A stretch of DNA of 7,500 nucleotides from an uncultured Ruminococcus sp. (lineage in GTDB: Bacteria > Bacillota > Clostridia > Oscillospirales > Ruminococcaceae). Each line of letters opens with the position of its first letter. The stretch's first letter is position 1. Of this stretch, positions 1 to 6,491 are shown piece after piece. The position numbers and the translations under genes were made by a program. Location: contig CALEJX010000285.1 in assembly GCA_937898375.1 (NCBI GenBank), forward strand, positions 1 through 7,500, read 5' to 3'. The notes below the pieces were generated by a model. It had not been told where the DNA came from, searched no databases, and saw only the letters and a program-made list of their open reading frames with translations.

Positions 1-477
1 TACACTATCAGCAGCACAGAGCAGCTCCTTGTACCAATGGCGGCGGCTCTTCATTACATCGGTAAGATAGGCATTGACGATAAGATACTTAACAAACCCG
101 GCAGGCTCACCAAAGAGGAGTTTGAGATAATGAAAACACATTCCGCTATCGGAGCAAATATCCTTGAAAGTTTAGAGCAGTTCCGTGACGAACCGCTTAT
201 CAAGATAGCTCACGATATATGCAGGTGGCACCATGAACGTTATGACGGCAAAGGCTATCCTGACGGGCTTAAGGGTGACGAGATACCTATATCGGCGCAG
301 ATAGTGTCTATTGCTGACGTTTATGACGCACTTGTCAGCGAGAGAGTTTATAAAAAGGCGTATTCTCACGAAAAGGCTATGGAAATGATACTTAACGGAG
401 AGTGCGGCACTTTCAACCCTGTGCTTATTGAATGTCTTAAAGATATTCAGGACGAGCTTGTTAAGGGCGTAGAATAA
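1..477 (+). CDS. HD-GYP domain phosphohydrolase, C-terminal part (5' end outside window)
   Basis: The reading frame is open from base 1, so the ATG at 37 is internal and the gene begins upstream. HD-GYP proteins hydrolyse the second messenger cyclic di-GMP in the cytoplasm using a two- or three-metal centre. Visible motifs in order are: HYIGKIGI (His codon 52-54), KPGRLT, the His of MKTH (139-141), paired His in WHHERYDG (229-234), GYP (253-261) followed by DGLKGDEIP, and ADVYDAL (Asp 316-318). The tail GECGTFNP is typical of Firmicutes members. The signature HD pair is HY here: codon 55-57 is TAC where family members have Asp. That Asp bridges metals, so activity is doubtful unless this is a sequence error. 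The gene ends with TAA, 23 bp before an Hpt gene. Such proteins often carry an N-terminal receiver domain, which would lie outside the window. Family assignment is firm; catalytic competence is not. Confidence 0.93.
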   Translation, partial: YTISSTEQLLVPMAAALHYIGKIGIDDKILNKPGRLTKEEFEIMKTHSAIGANILESLEQFRDEPLIKIAHDICRWHHERYDGKGYPDGLKGDEIPISAQIVSIADVYDALVSERVYKKAYSHEKAMEMILNGECGTFNPVLIECLKDIQDELVKGVE

Positions 478-500
478 TATGATTTGCAAGGAGTATCCAG

Positions 501-851
501 ATGACTACCAGAGAATTTTATGAGTGCATTGGCGCAGATTATGACAGCGTTTTAGGACGTTTCGGCAGCGAGAAAATGATAACAAAGTTTGCAAAAAGAT
601 TTGCTGACGATACGACTTTTCATGATATGTGCAAGGCATTGGAGGAGAAAAACGCCAAGGAAGCTTTCCGTATGGCTCACACCCTCAAAGGCATTTGCAG
701 CAATCTCGGCTTTGACGAGCTTTACAAGGCAAGCTATGACCTCACAGAGGATCTGAGAGACGGCGAACTGACAGGTTATGAGCAGGATTATGAAAAGGTC
801 TGTGAGAAATATAGGATAGTGTATGATGCTGTGACAAAAATAGATAGCTGA
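501..851 (+). CDS. Free-standing Hpt (histidine phosphotransfer) domain protein
   Basis: This 116-residue cytoplasmic protein consists of a single helical Hpt domain. Such proteins accept a phosphoryl group on His from the receiver of a hybrid kinase and pass it to another receiver. The phosphoacceptor motif AHTLKGICSNLGF places the active His at residue 60, with the usual Lys three residues later and Gly after it. Length is normal for a lone Hpt protein. The ATG at 501 is supported by AAGGAG at 488-493 with a 7-nt spacer. It lies 23 bp after the HD-GYP gene and is probably cotranscribed with it. A hairpin follows directly after its TGA. The hybrid kinase at 1098 is an obvious candidate donor, and a receiver on the upstream HD-GYP protein would be a candidate acceptor; both partnerships are inferred from proximity only. 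Confidence 0.9.
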   Translation: MTTREFYECIGADYDSVLGRFGSEKMITKFAKRFADDTTFHDMCKALEEKNAKEAFRMAHTLKGICSNLGFDELYKASYDLTEDLRDGELTGYEQDYEKVCEKYRIVYDAVTKIDS

Positions 852-857
852 ATTTTG

Positions 858-888
858 ACCGACAGCCACCATGACTGTCGGTTTGATT
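858..888 (+). terminator. Probable intrinsic terminator after the Hpt gene
   Basis: ACCGACAG (858-865) and CTGTCGGT (875-882) form a perfect 8-bp stem around a 9-nt loop, starting 6 bp after the Hpt stop codon. The following bases, TTGATT, are only moderately T-rich, so termination may be incomplete. Position and stem quality support a transcript end; the weak T tract lowers confidence. Confidence 0.55.
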
Positions 889-995
889 ATAGCTTATGAG
901 CAGTAACATATTAATATTTAGTTAAAGCATTGCATGAAAAGAGGAAAAATTAATAGGATAGTGATTTTTTACAGTAGATATTTAATGTCGATTTT

Positions 996-1004
996 TGTTA
1001 TAAT
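996..1004 (+). promoter_or_regulatory. Extended -10 promoter upstream of the histidine kinase
   Basis: TG at 996-997, one base, then a perfect TATAAT at 999-1004 make an extended -10 element of the SigA type. No good -35 hexamer lies 16-18 bp upstream (the region reads AGATAT), which is acceptable for extended -10 promoters. Transcription would start near 1011, giving an 85-90 nt leader before the ATG at 1098. The surrounding gap (852-1097) is strongly A+T-rich and holds no convincing gene. A second weaker candidate is TTGCAT (930-935), 18 bp, TAGGAT (954-959). Confidence 0.55.
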
Positions 1005-1086
1005 TAAGAAGTAAAATGTGATAATTGTGTATATTTATTATGTTTTCGCAACGAATTTTGGAGAGCGAAACAAAGTGAGACAGTTT

Positions 1087-1091
1087 AGGAG
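1087..1091 (+). promoter_or_regulatory. Ribosome binding site of the histidine kinase gene
   Basis: AGGAG with a 6-nt spacer precedes the ATG at 1098. It fixes the start so that the short N-terminal cytoplasmic segment and the membrane helix are included. Confidence 0.7.
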
Positions 1092-1097
1092 TAACGA

Positions 1098-1781
1098 ATG
1101 AATGTAATAAGAGATTATTTTTCTGCGCTAGGAGAGCATTTTGAGCTTGTGATAGTTCTGCTGATAGAATTTCTGGTGGCAGTTTTTTTATTTTGTTTTT
1201 ACTATAGGGTGAAGTATCTTTCTTTCAAGAAGAATACAGGTATCTCTGTTCGTGGTGTAAAGTCATATGAGGGCATGAAAACCGTGGAAATGGTGCTGAG
1301 GACTTCTGATAAGCTTCCACTTTATGTTTCTGATAATTTCGAGAGCATGTTCGGCGTGCCTTTGAAAAAGCTTTACAGTGATATCCAAGTGCTTTCTGAG
1401 ATAGACGATAGCCATGAACTTTTCAGAGAGTATGATAACTGGGATGGCAAAAGACCGCTGGAATATTCCTTTAAGGTCAGCGGAAGCGACCGTTGGTATA
1501 ACGTGAACGTTTCTCACAGCGAAACGGGCGGCACGGATCTTTTTATATTCTGTGATATAACAGATATCAAAAACGAGTGTTTTGCACTTGAAGACAAGAT
1601 AAAAAAGGCGGAGAGCGAAAGCCAGACAAAAACTCAGTTTTTCTCCAGAATGTCTCATGAGATAAGAACGCCGATGAACGGCATAATCGGTATGCTGTCA
1701 CTTGCAGAAAAGCAGTGCAAAATGAGCCACAGGCTGTGGATTATATCAACAAGGCGGAAAATCTTTCGCAGTATCTTTTGA
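1098..1781 (+). CDS. Hybrid sensor histidine kinase, N-terminal portion up to a frameshift (TM, PAS-like, HisKA start)
   Basis: This is the 5' part of a kinase gene whose remainder continues in the -1 frame. Residues 17-36 form a membrane helix that anchors the protein, with an odd Glu at position 24. Residues about 60-155 look like a PAS-type sensor fold, ending in the DITDIK sequence typical of PAS-to-linker junctions. A charged, probably coiled-coil linker follows at about 156-180. The HisKA phosphoacceptor motif SRMSHEIRTPMNG has its active His at residue 187. After AEK (residue 205) the frame is lost: the last 22 or so residues before the stop at 1781 resemble nothing in the family, whereas the -1 frame continues a perfect HisKA helix. 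Adding one A to the A4 run at 1708-1711 restores a 563-residue protein. No classical extracellular loop is visible, so the signal is probably sensed in the membrane or cytoplasm. As written, this fragment lacks an ATPase domain and would not be a kinase. Confidence 0.88.
   Translation: MNVIRDYFSALGEHFELVIVLLIEFLVAVFLFCFYYRVKYLSFKKNTGISVRGVKSYEGMKTVEMVLRTSDKLPLYVSDNFESMFGVPLKKLYSDIQVLSEIDDSHELFREYDNWDGKRPLEYSFKVSGSDRWYNVNVSHSETGGTDLFIFCDITDIKNECFALEDKIKKAESESQTKTQFFSRMSHEIRTPMNGIIGMLSLAEKQCKMSHRLWIISTRRKIFRSIF
1708..1711 (+). other. Frameshift site in the histidine kinase gene (one A apparently missing)
   Basis: The frame changes within GCAGAAAAGCAGTG. With five As instead of four, the reading is Ala-Glu-Lys-Ala-Val-Gln-Asn-Glu and runs smoothly into DYINKAENLSQYLL, the expected second HisKA helix. 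The heptamer A GAA AAG does not fit the X XXY YYZ rule for tandem -1 slippage. A small hairpin CCACA-GGC-TGTGG (1727-1739) begins 15 nt downstream, rather far to act as a stimulator. A real indel or sequence error is more likely than programmed frameshifting. Confidence 0.8.
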
Positions 1782-2788
1782 CTATAATAAACGATATTCT
1801 CGACCTTTCAAGGATAGAAGCAGGCAAGCTTGAGCTTGAACATAAGCCTTTTGACCTCCGTGACGTGGCGCAGAAGCTTGATAATATGTTCAGGTCAACT
1901 GTTGAAGCAAAGGGCGTTGAGTTCATTATAGATATGGGGCAGTTTGAGAATTACTGCGTTATCGGCGACGAAACAAGACTTTGTCAGGTGCTTATAAACT
2001 TCATGTCAAACGCTCAGAAGTTCACTTCAAAGGGTACTATCTCGGTGACGTTCAGCCAAATGCTTTATGAAAAAGGTAAGCTCGATTTTATGGTAAAAGT
2101 CCATGATACCGGTATCGGTATAAAGGCGGAGTTTCTTGATAAGATATTCCTGCCTTTTGAGCAGGAAAGCACTAATATAACCCACAAATACGGCGGAAGC
2201 GGTCTTGGCATGGCGATAACCGACAAAATCGTAAGGATAATGGGCGGAACTATCGTTATCGACAGCTTGCAGGGCAAGGGCTCAGACTTCACTGTGTTCC
2301 TGTCGCTGCCTGAGGCTGACCCTGAACAGGCTAAGAAAATACCTGCAAAGAGCGGAGTGCAGGTATCTACAGAAAAATTTACTTATAGTGGCAAGCGTAT
2401 CCTGCTGGCGGAGGATAATGACATAAACGCAGAGATAGTTGTGGATATCCTCACCGAAGAGGGCGCACAGGTCGATGTTGCAAAGGACGGCGAGGAAGCG
2501 GTGGACAAGTTTTCAAAGAGCATTGAGGGCTATTACGACTTTATCCTTATGGACGTGCAGATGCCGAAGCTCAACGGCAGAGAAGCCGCAATGAAGATAA
2601 GACAGCTTGACAGAAGTGACGCAGAGCAGGTTTGTATTTTCGCACTTTCTGCTGACGCATTTGTGGAGGATAAAAGACTTTCTGTGGAAATGGGTATGGA
2701 CGGTCATTTTCCGAAGCCTGTTGATCTTAATGCAATGAAAAAAGAAATAGGCATGATAATAAACAGCAAGAAAGGTAAAAATATATAG
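1715..2788 (+). CDS. Hybrid sensor histidine kinase, C-terminal portion (HisKA helix 2, HATPase_c, receiver domain)
   Basis: This is the continuation of the kinase begun at 1098, in the -1 frame. The GTG at 1715 is only the first formal start; no ribosome binding site precedes it, so independent translation is unlikely. Fragment residues 1-42 complete the HisKA dimerisation hairpin (NDILDLSRIEAGKLELE). The ATP-binding domain follows with an N box (NFMSNAQKFT, Asn 95 and 99), G1 box DTGIGI (131-136), F box FLPFEQ and G2 box GGSGLGMAI (160-168). The receiver domain at about 227-350 has the acidic pair Glu233-Asp234, phosphoacceptor Asp280 in LMDVQMP, Ser in ALSADAF and Lys in FPKPVD, so it looks functional. 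With one base restored the protein is 563 residues, normal for PAS-HisKA-HATPase-REC hybrids. A hybrid kinase needs an Hpt partner, and one lies at 501-851. The gene ends in TAG, 25 bp before the repeat-protein gene. Confidence 0.9.
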   Translation: MQNEPQAVDYINKAENLSQYLLTIINDILDLSRIEAGKLELEHKPFDLRDVAQKLDNMFRSTVEAKGVEFIIDMGQFENYCVIGDETRLCQVLINFMSNAQKFTSKGTISVTFSQMLYEKGKLDFMVKVHDTGIGIKAEFLDKIFLPFEQESTNITHKYGGSGLGMAITDKIVRIMGGTIVIDSLQGKGSDFTVFLSLPEADPEQAKKIPAKSGVQVSTEKFTYSGKRILLAEDNDINAEIVVDILTEEGAQVDVAKDGEEAVDKFSKSIEGYYDFILMDVQMPKLNGREAAMKIRQLDRSDAEQVCIFALSADAFVEDKRLSVEMGMDGHFPKPVDLNAMKKEIGMIINSKKGKNI

Positions 2789-2797
2789 ACGTAGATG

Positions 2798-2805
2798 AAA
2801 GGAGG
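2798..2805 (+). promoter_or_regulatory. Strong ribosome binding site of the repeat-protein gene
   Basis: AAAGGAGG, a near-perfect complement of the 16S 3' end, lies 8 nt before ATG 2814. It favours that start over the ATG two codons later (2820) and implies high translation of the surface protein. Confidence 0.8.
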
Positions 2806-2813
2806 ATAAGGGT

Positions 2814-4985
2814 ATGAAGATGATCTATAAGCGCATCATCGCATTTTCAGTGTCCCTCACTGTGGCGGGTGTGGGCGTTGGGGCGTATTTCAGCGGCAAG
2901 AACGATCCTTTTGACCCTAATAAGTATTCCCTTAATGATAAGCTAAATAAAAATCAGATAACGTTTGACGAAGATGAAAGCAACAATGTTTCGGGCGATA
3001 ACAGTGACAACAACGGCGAAAGCACACATTGGGAGAAAGACAACACTGCCGATAAGACTATCGGCAATAACGAAAAGCCTAACGCCCCTGTGCTTTTTCA
3101 GACAAAGAAAGACGAAGATAAGCAGCCGACTATTATCGACCCTGAACAGAACGGTGGAGATGATAACAATGACTCCACTTCTGATAATACTGTAAATCGT
3201 GACAACAATTCTGACAGTGTTGTCACCGACCCTAACGATAACACCTATGTTATAAGCGGCGACGCAGATAATGCCGATATTACTATCAAAAGGCATGATA
3301 ACTCAGGCGACAACGGAAGCATCACATATGTGCCGTCAAACGGAAACGGCGGCAATTCAAACTCAGACGGACAGGGCGGCAATAACAGCAGGGGCGACAA
3401 CGCCAAGGACGATAAAAACCATAATTCTAATGGCGGAAGCTCTAATTCAGGCAATAATGAAAATGGCGGCAACAGCAACAACGGCAATGGCGGTAATAAC
3501 AACAATAAGCCGTCAAATCCTGATAAGCCCTCGACGCCCGACAAGCCAAGTGAGCCTGTTTATGACAATAACTATGTGGAAAAAGAGCCTGAGCTTCCTA
3601 AGGATATCTATGACGGAATGTTCCCCACATATCCAATGCCTGATGACGGAATAACTCCTGACCCTGACACAGGCGATGATATCTATCTTCCGGAACTGAA
3701 CGTTGTTGCGCTTGGTCAGACTTTTGAAACAGATTGTATCTATTACGGCGAAAAGCTCACACCATGGGTATTGCTTTGCGCCACTAATGTGCATTTGTCA
3801 TACAATGGAAAGATATATAGATTGACAGAGCTTAATTCAAATATCAAAATAACCGATTATCCTGAAACAGCCACCGAGGATTTTACCTGCAAATTCAGCG
3901 TAAGGCTCAACGAGAACAGTAAGTGGCTCACGCAGGAGGTAAGCTTTACTGTTGAGCCGTGCAAGGTCATTCTTGCAGACTTTGACCACACCAACTATGT
4001 GAATTCTAAGTCAGAGCAGTATCCTGAGTTTGGCGGCACTGTTGACCTTTTGAAGTATTATCAGAAAATGTATGATATCGGCGACGATATTTTTCCTACG
4101 ATCGGTCAGGAGATAACGAGCGTTTTCCCAGGCTGGTCTGAAAACAACGGCGGCGAGCCTGTCTATTATGACTATGAGGTAAAAAACAAAGGTCTTAACG
4201 TGCTTTATCCTCTGTCTAAAACAAAGCTCCCAGCAGACTTTAAGGCGGCTATAACAACAATGTGGGATAGCCACGATAATTACGTCTATCTTCAGACCAT
4301 CACAGACTACACAGGTAAAAATAGAAACATCGTTATCCCACAGGGTATACATAGGGTGGATATGTCCGTTAATGTAGACAGCATAGAGATACCAGCTTCT
4401 GTGATGTATGTCAATAACAAGATGCTTGTGAGAAATGAGTATAAGGTAAGCGAGAAGAGCAGCTATTTTGCTTTGGTGAATGGTATGCTATTCAATAAGG
4501 ATATAACAAAGCTTATTGATGTGCCATATGAAAAGACTTATGTAAGCGTGCCCGTCACTGTTAAAACAGTAGACCTTGACAGCAAAAACAGCATAGAGAA
4601 TATCTCGTTCTCATCGACAGACGTGCCTGACGTTGATCTTTCAAAGCTTCACGGCGCAGATATCTATGTTCCTGATAATTGCTATCTTAAGTATCTGAAA
4701 AAGTGGGCTTTGAAGCTTGGAAACAATACTCTTAAACCTCAGAGCGAAAACACCCACACAAACTATTATACCAAAGACGATGCTATCCTTATCGATACTG
4801 AGGACGGAAATGCCCTTTGCGGAGTTACAGAGAACGTAAAGGGAGTTTATGTTGTGCCTGAGGGCGTAACTGAAATAAGAACAGGCGCTTTTGAAAACAG
4901 CGAGCTTACAAAGGTGATACTCCCGTCTACTCTTAAGAGAATTGACGAAAATGTGCTTGCGCTGTCTGAGAGCATGGATATATAG
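2814..4985 (+). CDS. Exported BspA-like leucine-rich-repeat protein, N-terminal portion up to an in-frame TAG
   Basis: These 723 residues are the front of a 1225-codon gene that continues in the same frame to 6491. Residues 1-24 look like a Sec signal peptide: basic MKMIYKR, a hydrophobic core, and a possible signal peptidase I site after Val-Gly-Ala (22-24). Without cleavage it would be a membrane anchor. No lipobox Cys is seen. Residues about 56-250 are low-complexity Asp/Asn/Ser/Gly sequence ending in proline-lysine repeats, probably a flexible stalk through the wall. Residues about 295-385 are a beta-rich segment of Ig-like character that I cannot assign. A further unassigned region follows. 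From about 678 there is a clear LRR_5/BspA pattern (VVPEGVTEIRTGAFENS, then VILPSTLKRI). The frame stops at TAG 4983-4985, in the middle of a repeat. The 25-bp gap from the kinase suggests one operon. BspA-like proteins often bind host or polymer surfaces; the ligand here is unknown. Confidence 0.85.
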   Translation: MKMIYKRIIAFSVSLTVAGVGVGAYFSGKNDPFDPNKYSLNDKLNKNQITFDEDESNNVSGDNSDNNGESTHWEKDNTADKTIGNNEKPNAPVLFQTKKDEDKQPTIIDPEQNGGDDNNDSTSDNTVNRDNNSDSVVTDPNDNTYVISGDADNADITIKRHDNSGDNGSITYVPSNGNGGNSNSDGQGGNNSRGDNAKDDKNHNSNGGSSNSGNNENGGNSNNGNGGNNNNKPSNPDKPSTPDKPSEPVYDNNYVEKEPELPKDIYDGMFPTYPMPDDGITPDPDTGDDIYLPELNVVALGQTFETDCIYYGEKLTPWVLLCATNVHLSYNGKIYRLTELNSNIKITDYPETATEDFTCKFSVRLNENSKWLTQEVSFTVEPCKVILADFDHTNYVNSKSEQYPEFGGTVDLLKYYQKMYDIGDDIFPTIGQEITSVFPGWSENNGGEPVYYDYEVKNKGLNVLYPLSKTKLPADFKAAITTMWDSHDNYVYLQTITDYTGKNRNIVIPQGIHRVDMSVNVDSIEIPASVMYVNNKMLVRNEYKVSEKSSYFALVNGMLFNKDITKLIDVPYEKTYVSVPVTVKTVDLDSKNSIENISFSSTDVPDVDLSKLHGADIYVPDNCYLKYLKKWALKLGNNTLKPQSENTHTNYYTKDDAILIDTEDGNALCGVTENVKGVYVVPEGVTEIRTGAFENSELTKVILPSTLKRIDENVLALSESMDI
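3339..3557 (+). repeat. Low-complexity Gly/Asn-rich and Pro-Asp-Lys-Pro repeat segment within the surface protein
   Basis: Codons for residues 176-231 encode irregular GGN, NGG and NSN runs built from recurring GGCGGCAAT/AACAGC-like units. Residues 232-248 then give three KPSxPD-like steps. These imperfect in-gene repeats suggest a flexible spacer and are a likely place for length variation between strains. The reading frame stays open throughout. Confidence 0.75.
4983..4985 (+). other. In-frame TAG interrupting the repeat-protein gene
   Basis: The codon falls at position 724 of 1225, between SESMDI and FCGDTVPAI. In BspA repeats this position commonly reads I-Y-F-x-G, so TAT or TAC (Tyr) changed to TAG by one substitution is the likely origin. 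Frame and repeat pattern are intact on both sides. TAG also ends the kinase gene and this gene itself at 6489-6491, so general reassignment of TAG in this organism is unlikely. No suppressor tRNA or recoding element is visible in the window. Confidence 0.8.
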
Positions 4986-6491
4986 TTCTGCGGAGATACT
5001 GTGCCTGCCATAAATTCCAAGAGCATAATGTACTCAATAAGCGTTGTTCGTCTTCGTGTAAAAGAGGGGTATAAGGACGCTTATGAAGCTATGCTCAACA
5101 AGTTCACAGACCAGCTTGAATTTAAGGTTGTCGAGGACGATTTTGAAGTCTGCCATGTGGACGATTACGAGTATTTCAAGGAGAACGAGGGTATCACACT
5201 GATGAAAGCTCCTGTCGGTCTGAGATATTTCTACGGCGAGCTTCCTGACGGCACAAAGCCTACTGCTATTGCAAACAGAGCTTTCAGCAGATGTAAAGAC
5301 CTTGTTGCAGTCCAACTAAGCGATGAAACACAGGAGATACTCACAGGCGCATTTGACGGCTGTGATGACCTCGAAAAGCTTGTTTGCCTTTCAAAAGAAT
5401 ATATCTTCGTGTCTGACGGCGTGCTTGATAATTGTCCAAAGCTTGCCTGCGTGGCATTCAATGCGGCAGAGGGCGAATTTGAAAATGAGTATGTTCCAAG
5501 CAATACTTTGAAAAACTGCCGCTTTTATTGTCCTGACGGAGCAAGCGGATATTCAAATACTATCTCTGATTATGTTGACGATTATGACTTGTATGTTGAC
5601 GATAACGGCGTTGGTGCGGTCTACGGCTATGACCAGAATGGATATATCTATCTTCTGTCAGTGACCTCTGATGTCAGCGGTGAATACACCTTTAAGGAAG
5701 GAACAGACCTTGTTGCACCTTACGCTTTCGCAAGTTGTAAGAACGAGTTCACCATTGACCCTGTGAGCTGGAATTATCTTGGCTATGTGGATCAGTATGG
5801 CTTTGCAGAGTCAGGTTTGTCAGGAGATATGACCATACACAAGAATACCATGCTTATTGGCGACCATGCCTTTTTGAAGTGCGCAAATATAACCTCCGTT
5901 ACCTTTGACAGCCCTGATACATATAACCTTGTGCTTGAGCAGGCTTTTGCTTATTGTCCGTCACTTAAAACAGTTACATTCAATGAGGATACTAACGTGA
6001 CCGCAGTTTTGTCAGGCGCTTTTATCGGAACTGCTATAGAGCATATAGTTTTCCCACCAACGGTCACAAGCTTTTATTATGGTGTGTTTGGCGAGTGTCC
6101 TTATCTCAAGACTATAGAGTTTACGTCAAAAACGCCGCCGGAGCTTGTTTTGTTCAGCGACGGAACAACGTTCCAGTTTTCCACAAACGGCGATACGATC
6201 AATGACGTTAGGATAATCGTGCCTGAGGGCTGTGCAGAGACCTATTACAATAGCTGGATATACAGATATATCGGTTATACAAGCCTGCAGGATTGGTGCA
6301 GTAATGTTTTTCTTTCATCACTTTGGAGCGGCACGACTCTTGAAGAATGTACACAGCAGGTAGTAAATAAATATGCGCAAGAGCATAATGGTTTGAGAAA
6401 GCTTTTGGGTCTTGAAGAAACAGAGTCAGAGCTTGATTATGATACAGTTTACACAATAATGAAAAGTTTAGAGGAGTGGTTTTCATGGTAG
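4986..6491 (+). CDS. BspA-like leucine-rich-repeat protein, C-terminal portion after the in-frame TAG
   Basis: This is the same frame as 2814-4985. The first formal starts inside it are GTG 5001 and ATG 5028, neither with a good ribosome binding site, and the product would lack a signal peptide, so it is best read as the rest of the upstream protein. LRR_5-type units recur: IANRAFSRCKDLVAVQL, ILTGAFDGCDDLEKLV, IGDHAFLKCANITSVTF, VLEQAFAYCPSLKTVTF, VLSGAFIGTAIEHIVF and YGVFGECPYLKTIEF. The block closes with IIVPEGCAETYYNSW, the usual last strand of such domains. The final 70 or so residues (from SLQDWC to the end) are helical and acidic without a recognisable domain. No LPxTG sorting motif or C-terminal anchor is visible, so attachment, if any, is at the N-terminus. 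It ends in TAG at 6489-6491 and overlaps the ATPase gene by 7 bp, implying translational coupling. Confidence 0.85.
   Translation, partial: FCGDTVPAINSKSIMYSISVVRLRVKEGYKDAYEAMLNKFTDQLEFKVVEDDFEVCHVDDYEYFKENEGITLMKAPVGLRYFYGELPDGTKPTAIANRAFSRCKDLVAVQLSDETQEILTGAFDGCDDLEKLVCLSKEYIFVSDGVLDNCPKLACVAFNAAEGEFENEYVPSNTLKNCRFYCPDGASGYSNTISDYVDDYDLYVDDNGVGAVYGYDQNGYIYLLSVTSDVSGEYTFKEGTDLVAPYAFASCKNEFTIDPVSWNYLGYVDQYGFAESGLSGDMTIHKNTMLIGDHAFLKCANITSVTFDSPDTYNLVLEQAFAYCPSLKTVTFNEDTNVTAVLSGAFIGTAIEHIVFPPTVTSFYYGVFGECPYLKTIEFTSKTPPELVLFSDGTTFQFSTNGDTINDVRIIVPEGCAETYYNSWIYRYIGYTSLQDWCSNVFLSSLWSGTTLEECTQQVVNKYAQEHNGLRKLLGLEETESELDYDTVYTIMKSLEEWFSW
6471..6476 (+). promoter_or_regulatory. Ribosome binding site of the MoxR gene, inside the end of the repeat-protein gene
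   Basis: GAGGAG lies 8 nt before ATG 6485. It selects this start, upstream of the frameshift, rather than the GTG at 6564, which has no binding site and would cost the first 26 residues of the ATPase fold. Confidence 0.7.

Noticed and set aside
934..1014. A 26-codon ORF (MKRGKINRIV... ending KK) with a hydrophobic middle in the gap before the kinase
   Set aside because: It has no ribosome binding site, it runs through the extended -10 element, and its composition matches random A+T-rich DNA.
1042..1071. Inverted repeat TTTCGC (1044-1049) and GCGAAA (1065-1070) in the kinase leader, considered as a riboswitch or operator
   Set aside because: The stem is 6 bp with a 15-nt loop, and no conserved core of a c-di-GMP or other riboswitch is recognisable. 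It may be chance.
3245..3544. Minus-strand ORF rich in Leu and Pro opposite the low-complexity stalk
   Set aside because: It is the reverse complement of Gly/Asn/Ser codon repeats, with no start signal, no family resemblance, and a clearly coding + strand.
2965..3654. Overlapping + strand ORFs in an alternative frame of the surface protein
   Set aside because: Their Thr/Ala/Ile-rich translations are frame-shifted images of the Asp/Asn/Gly codons; neither has a ribosome binding site.
4983..4985. General reassignment of TAG as a sense codon, or pyrrolysine insertion
   Set aside because: TAG ends the kinase gene (2786-2788) and the repeat-protein gene itself (6489-6491) at natural family ends, and the protein is not of a type that uses pyrrolysine.
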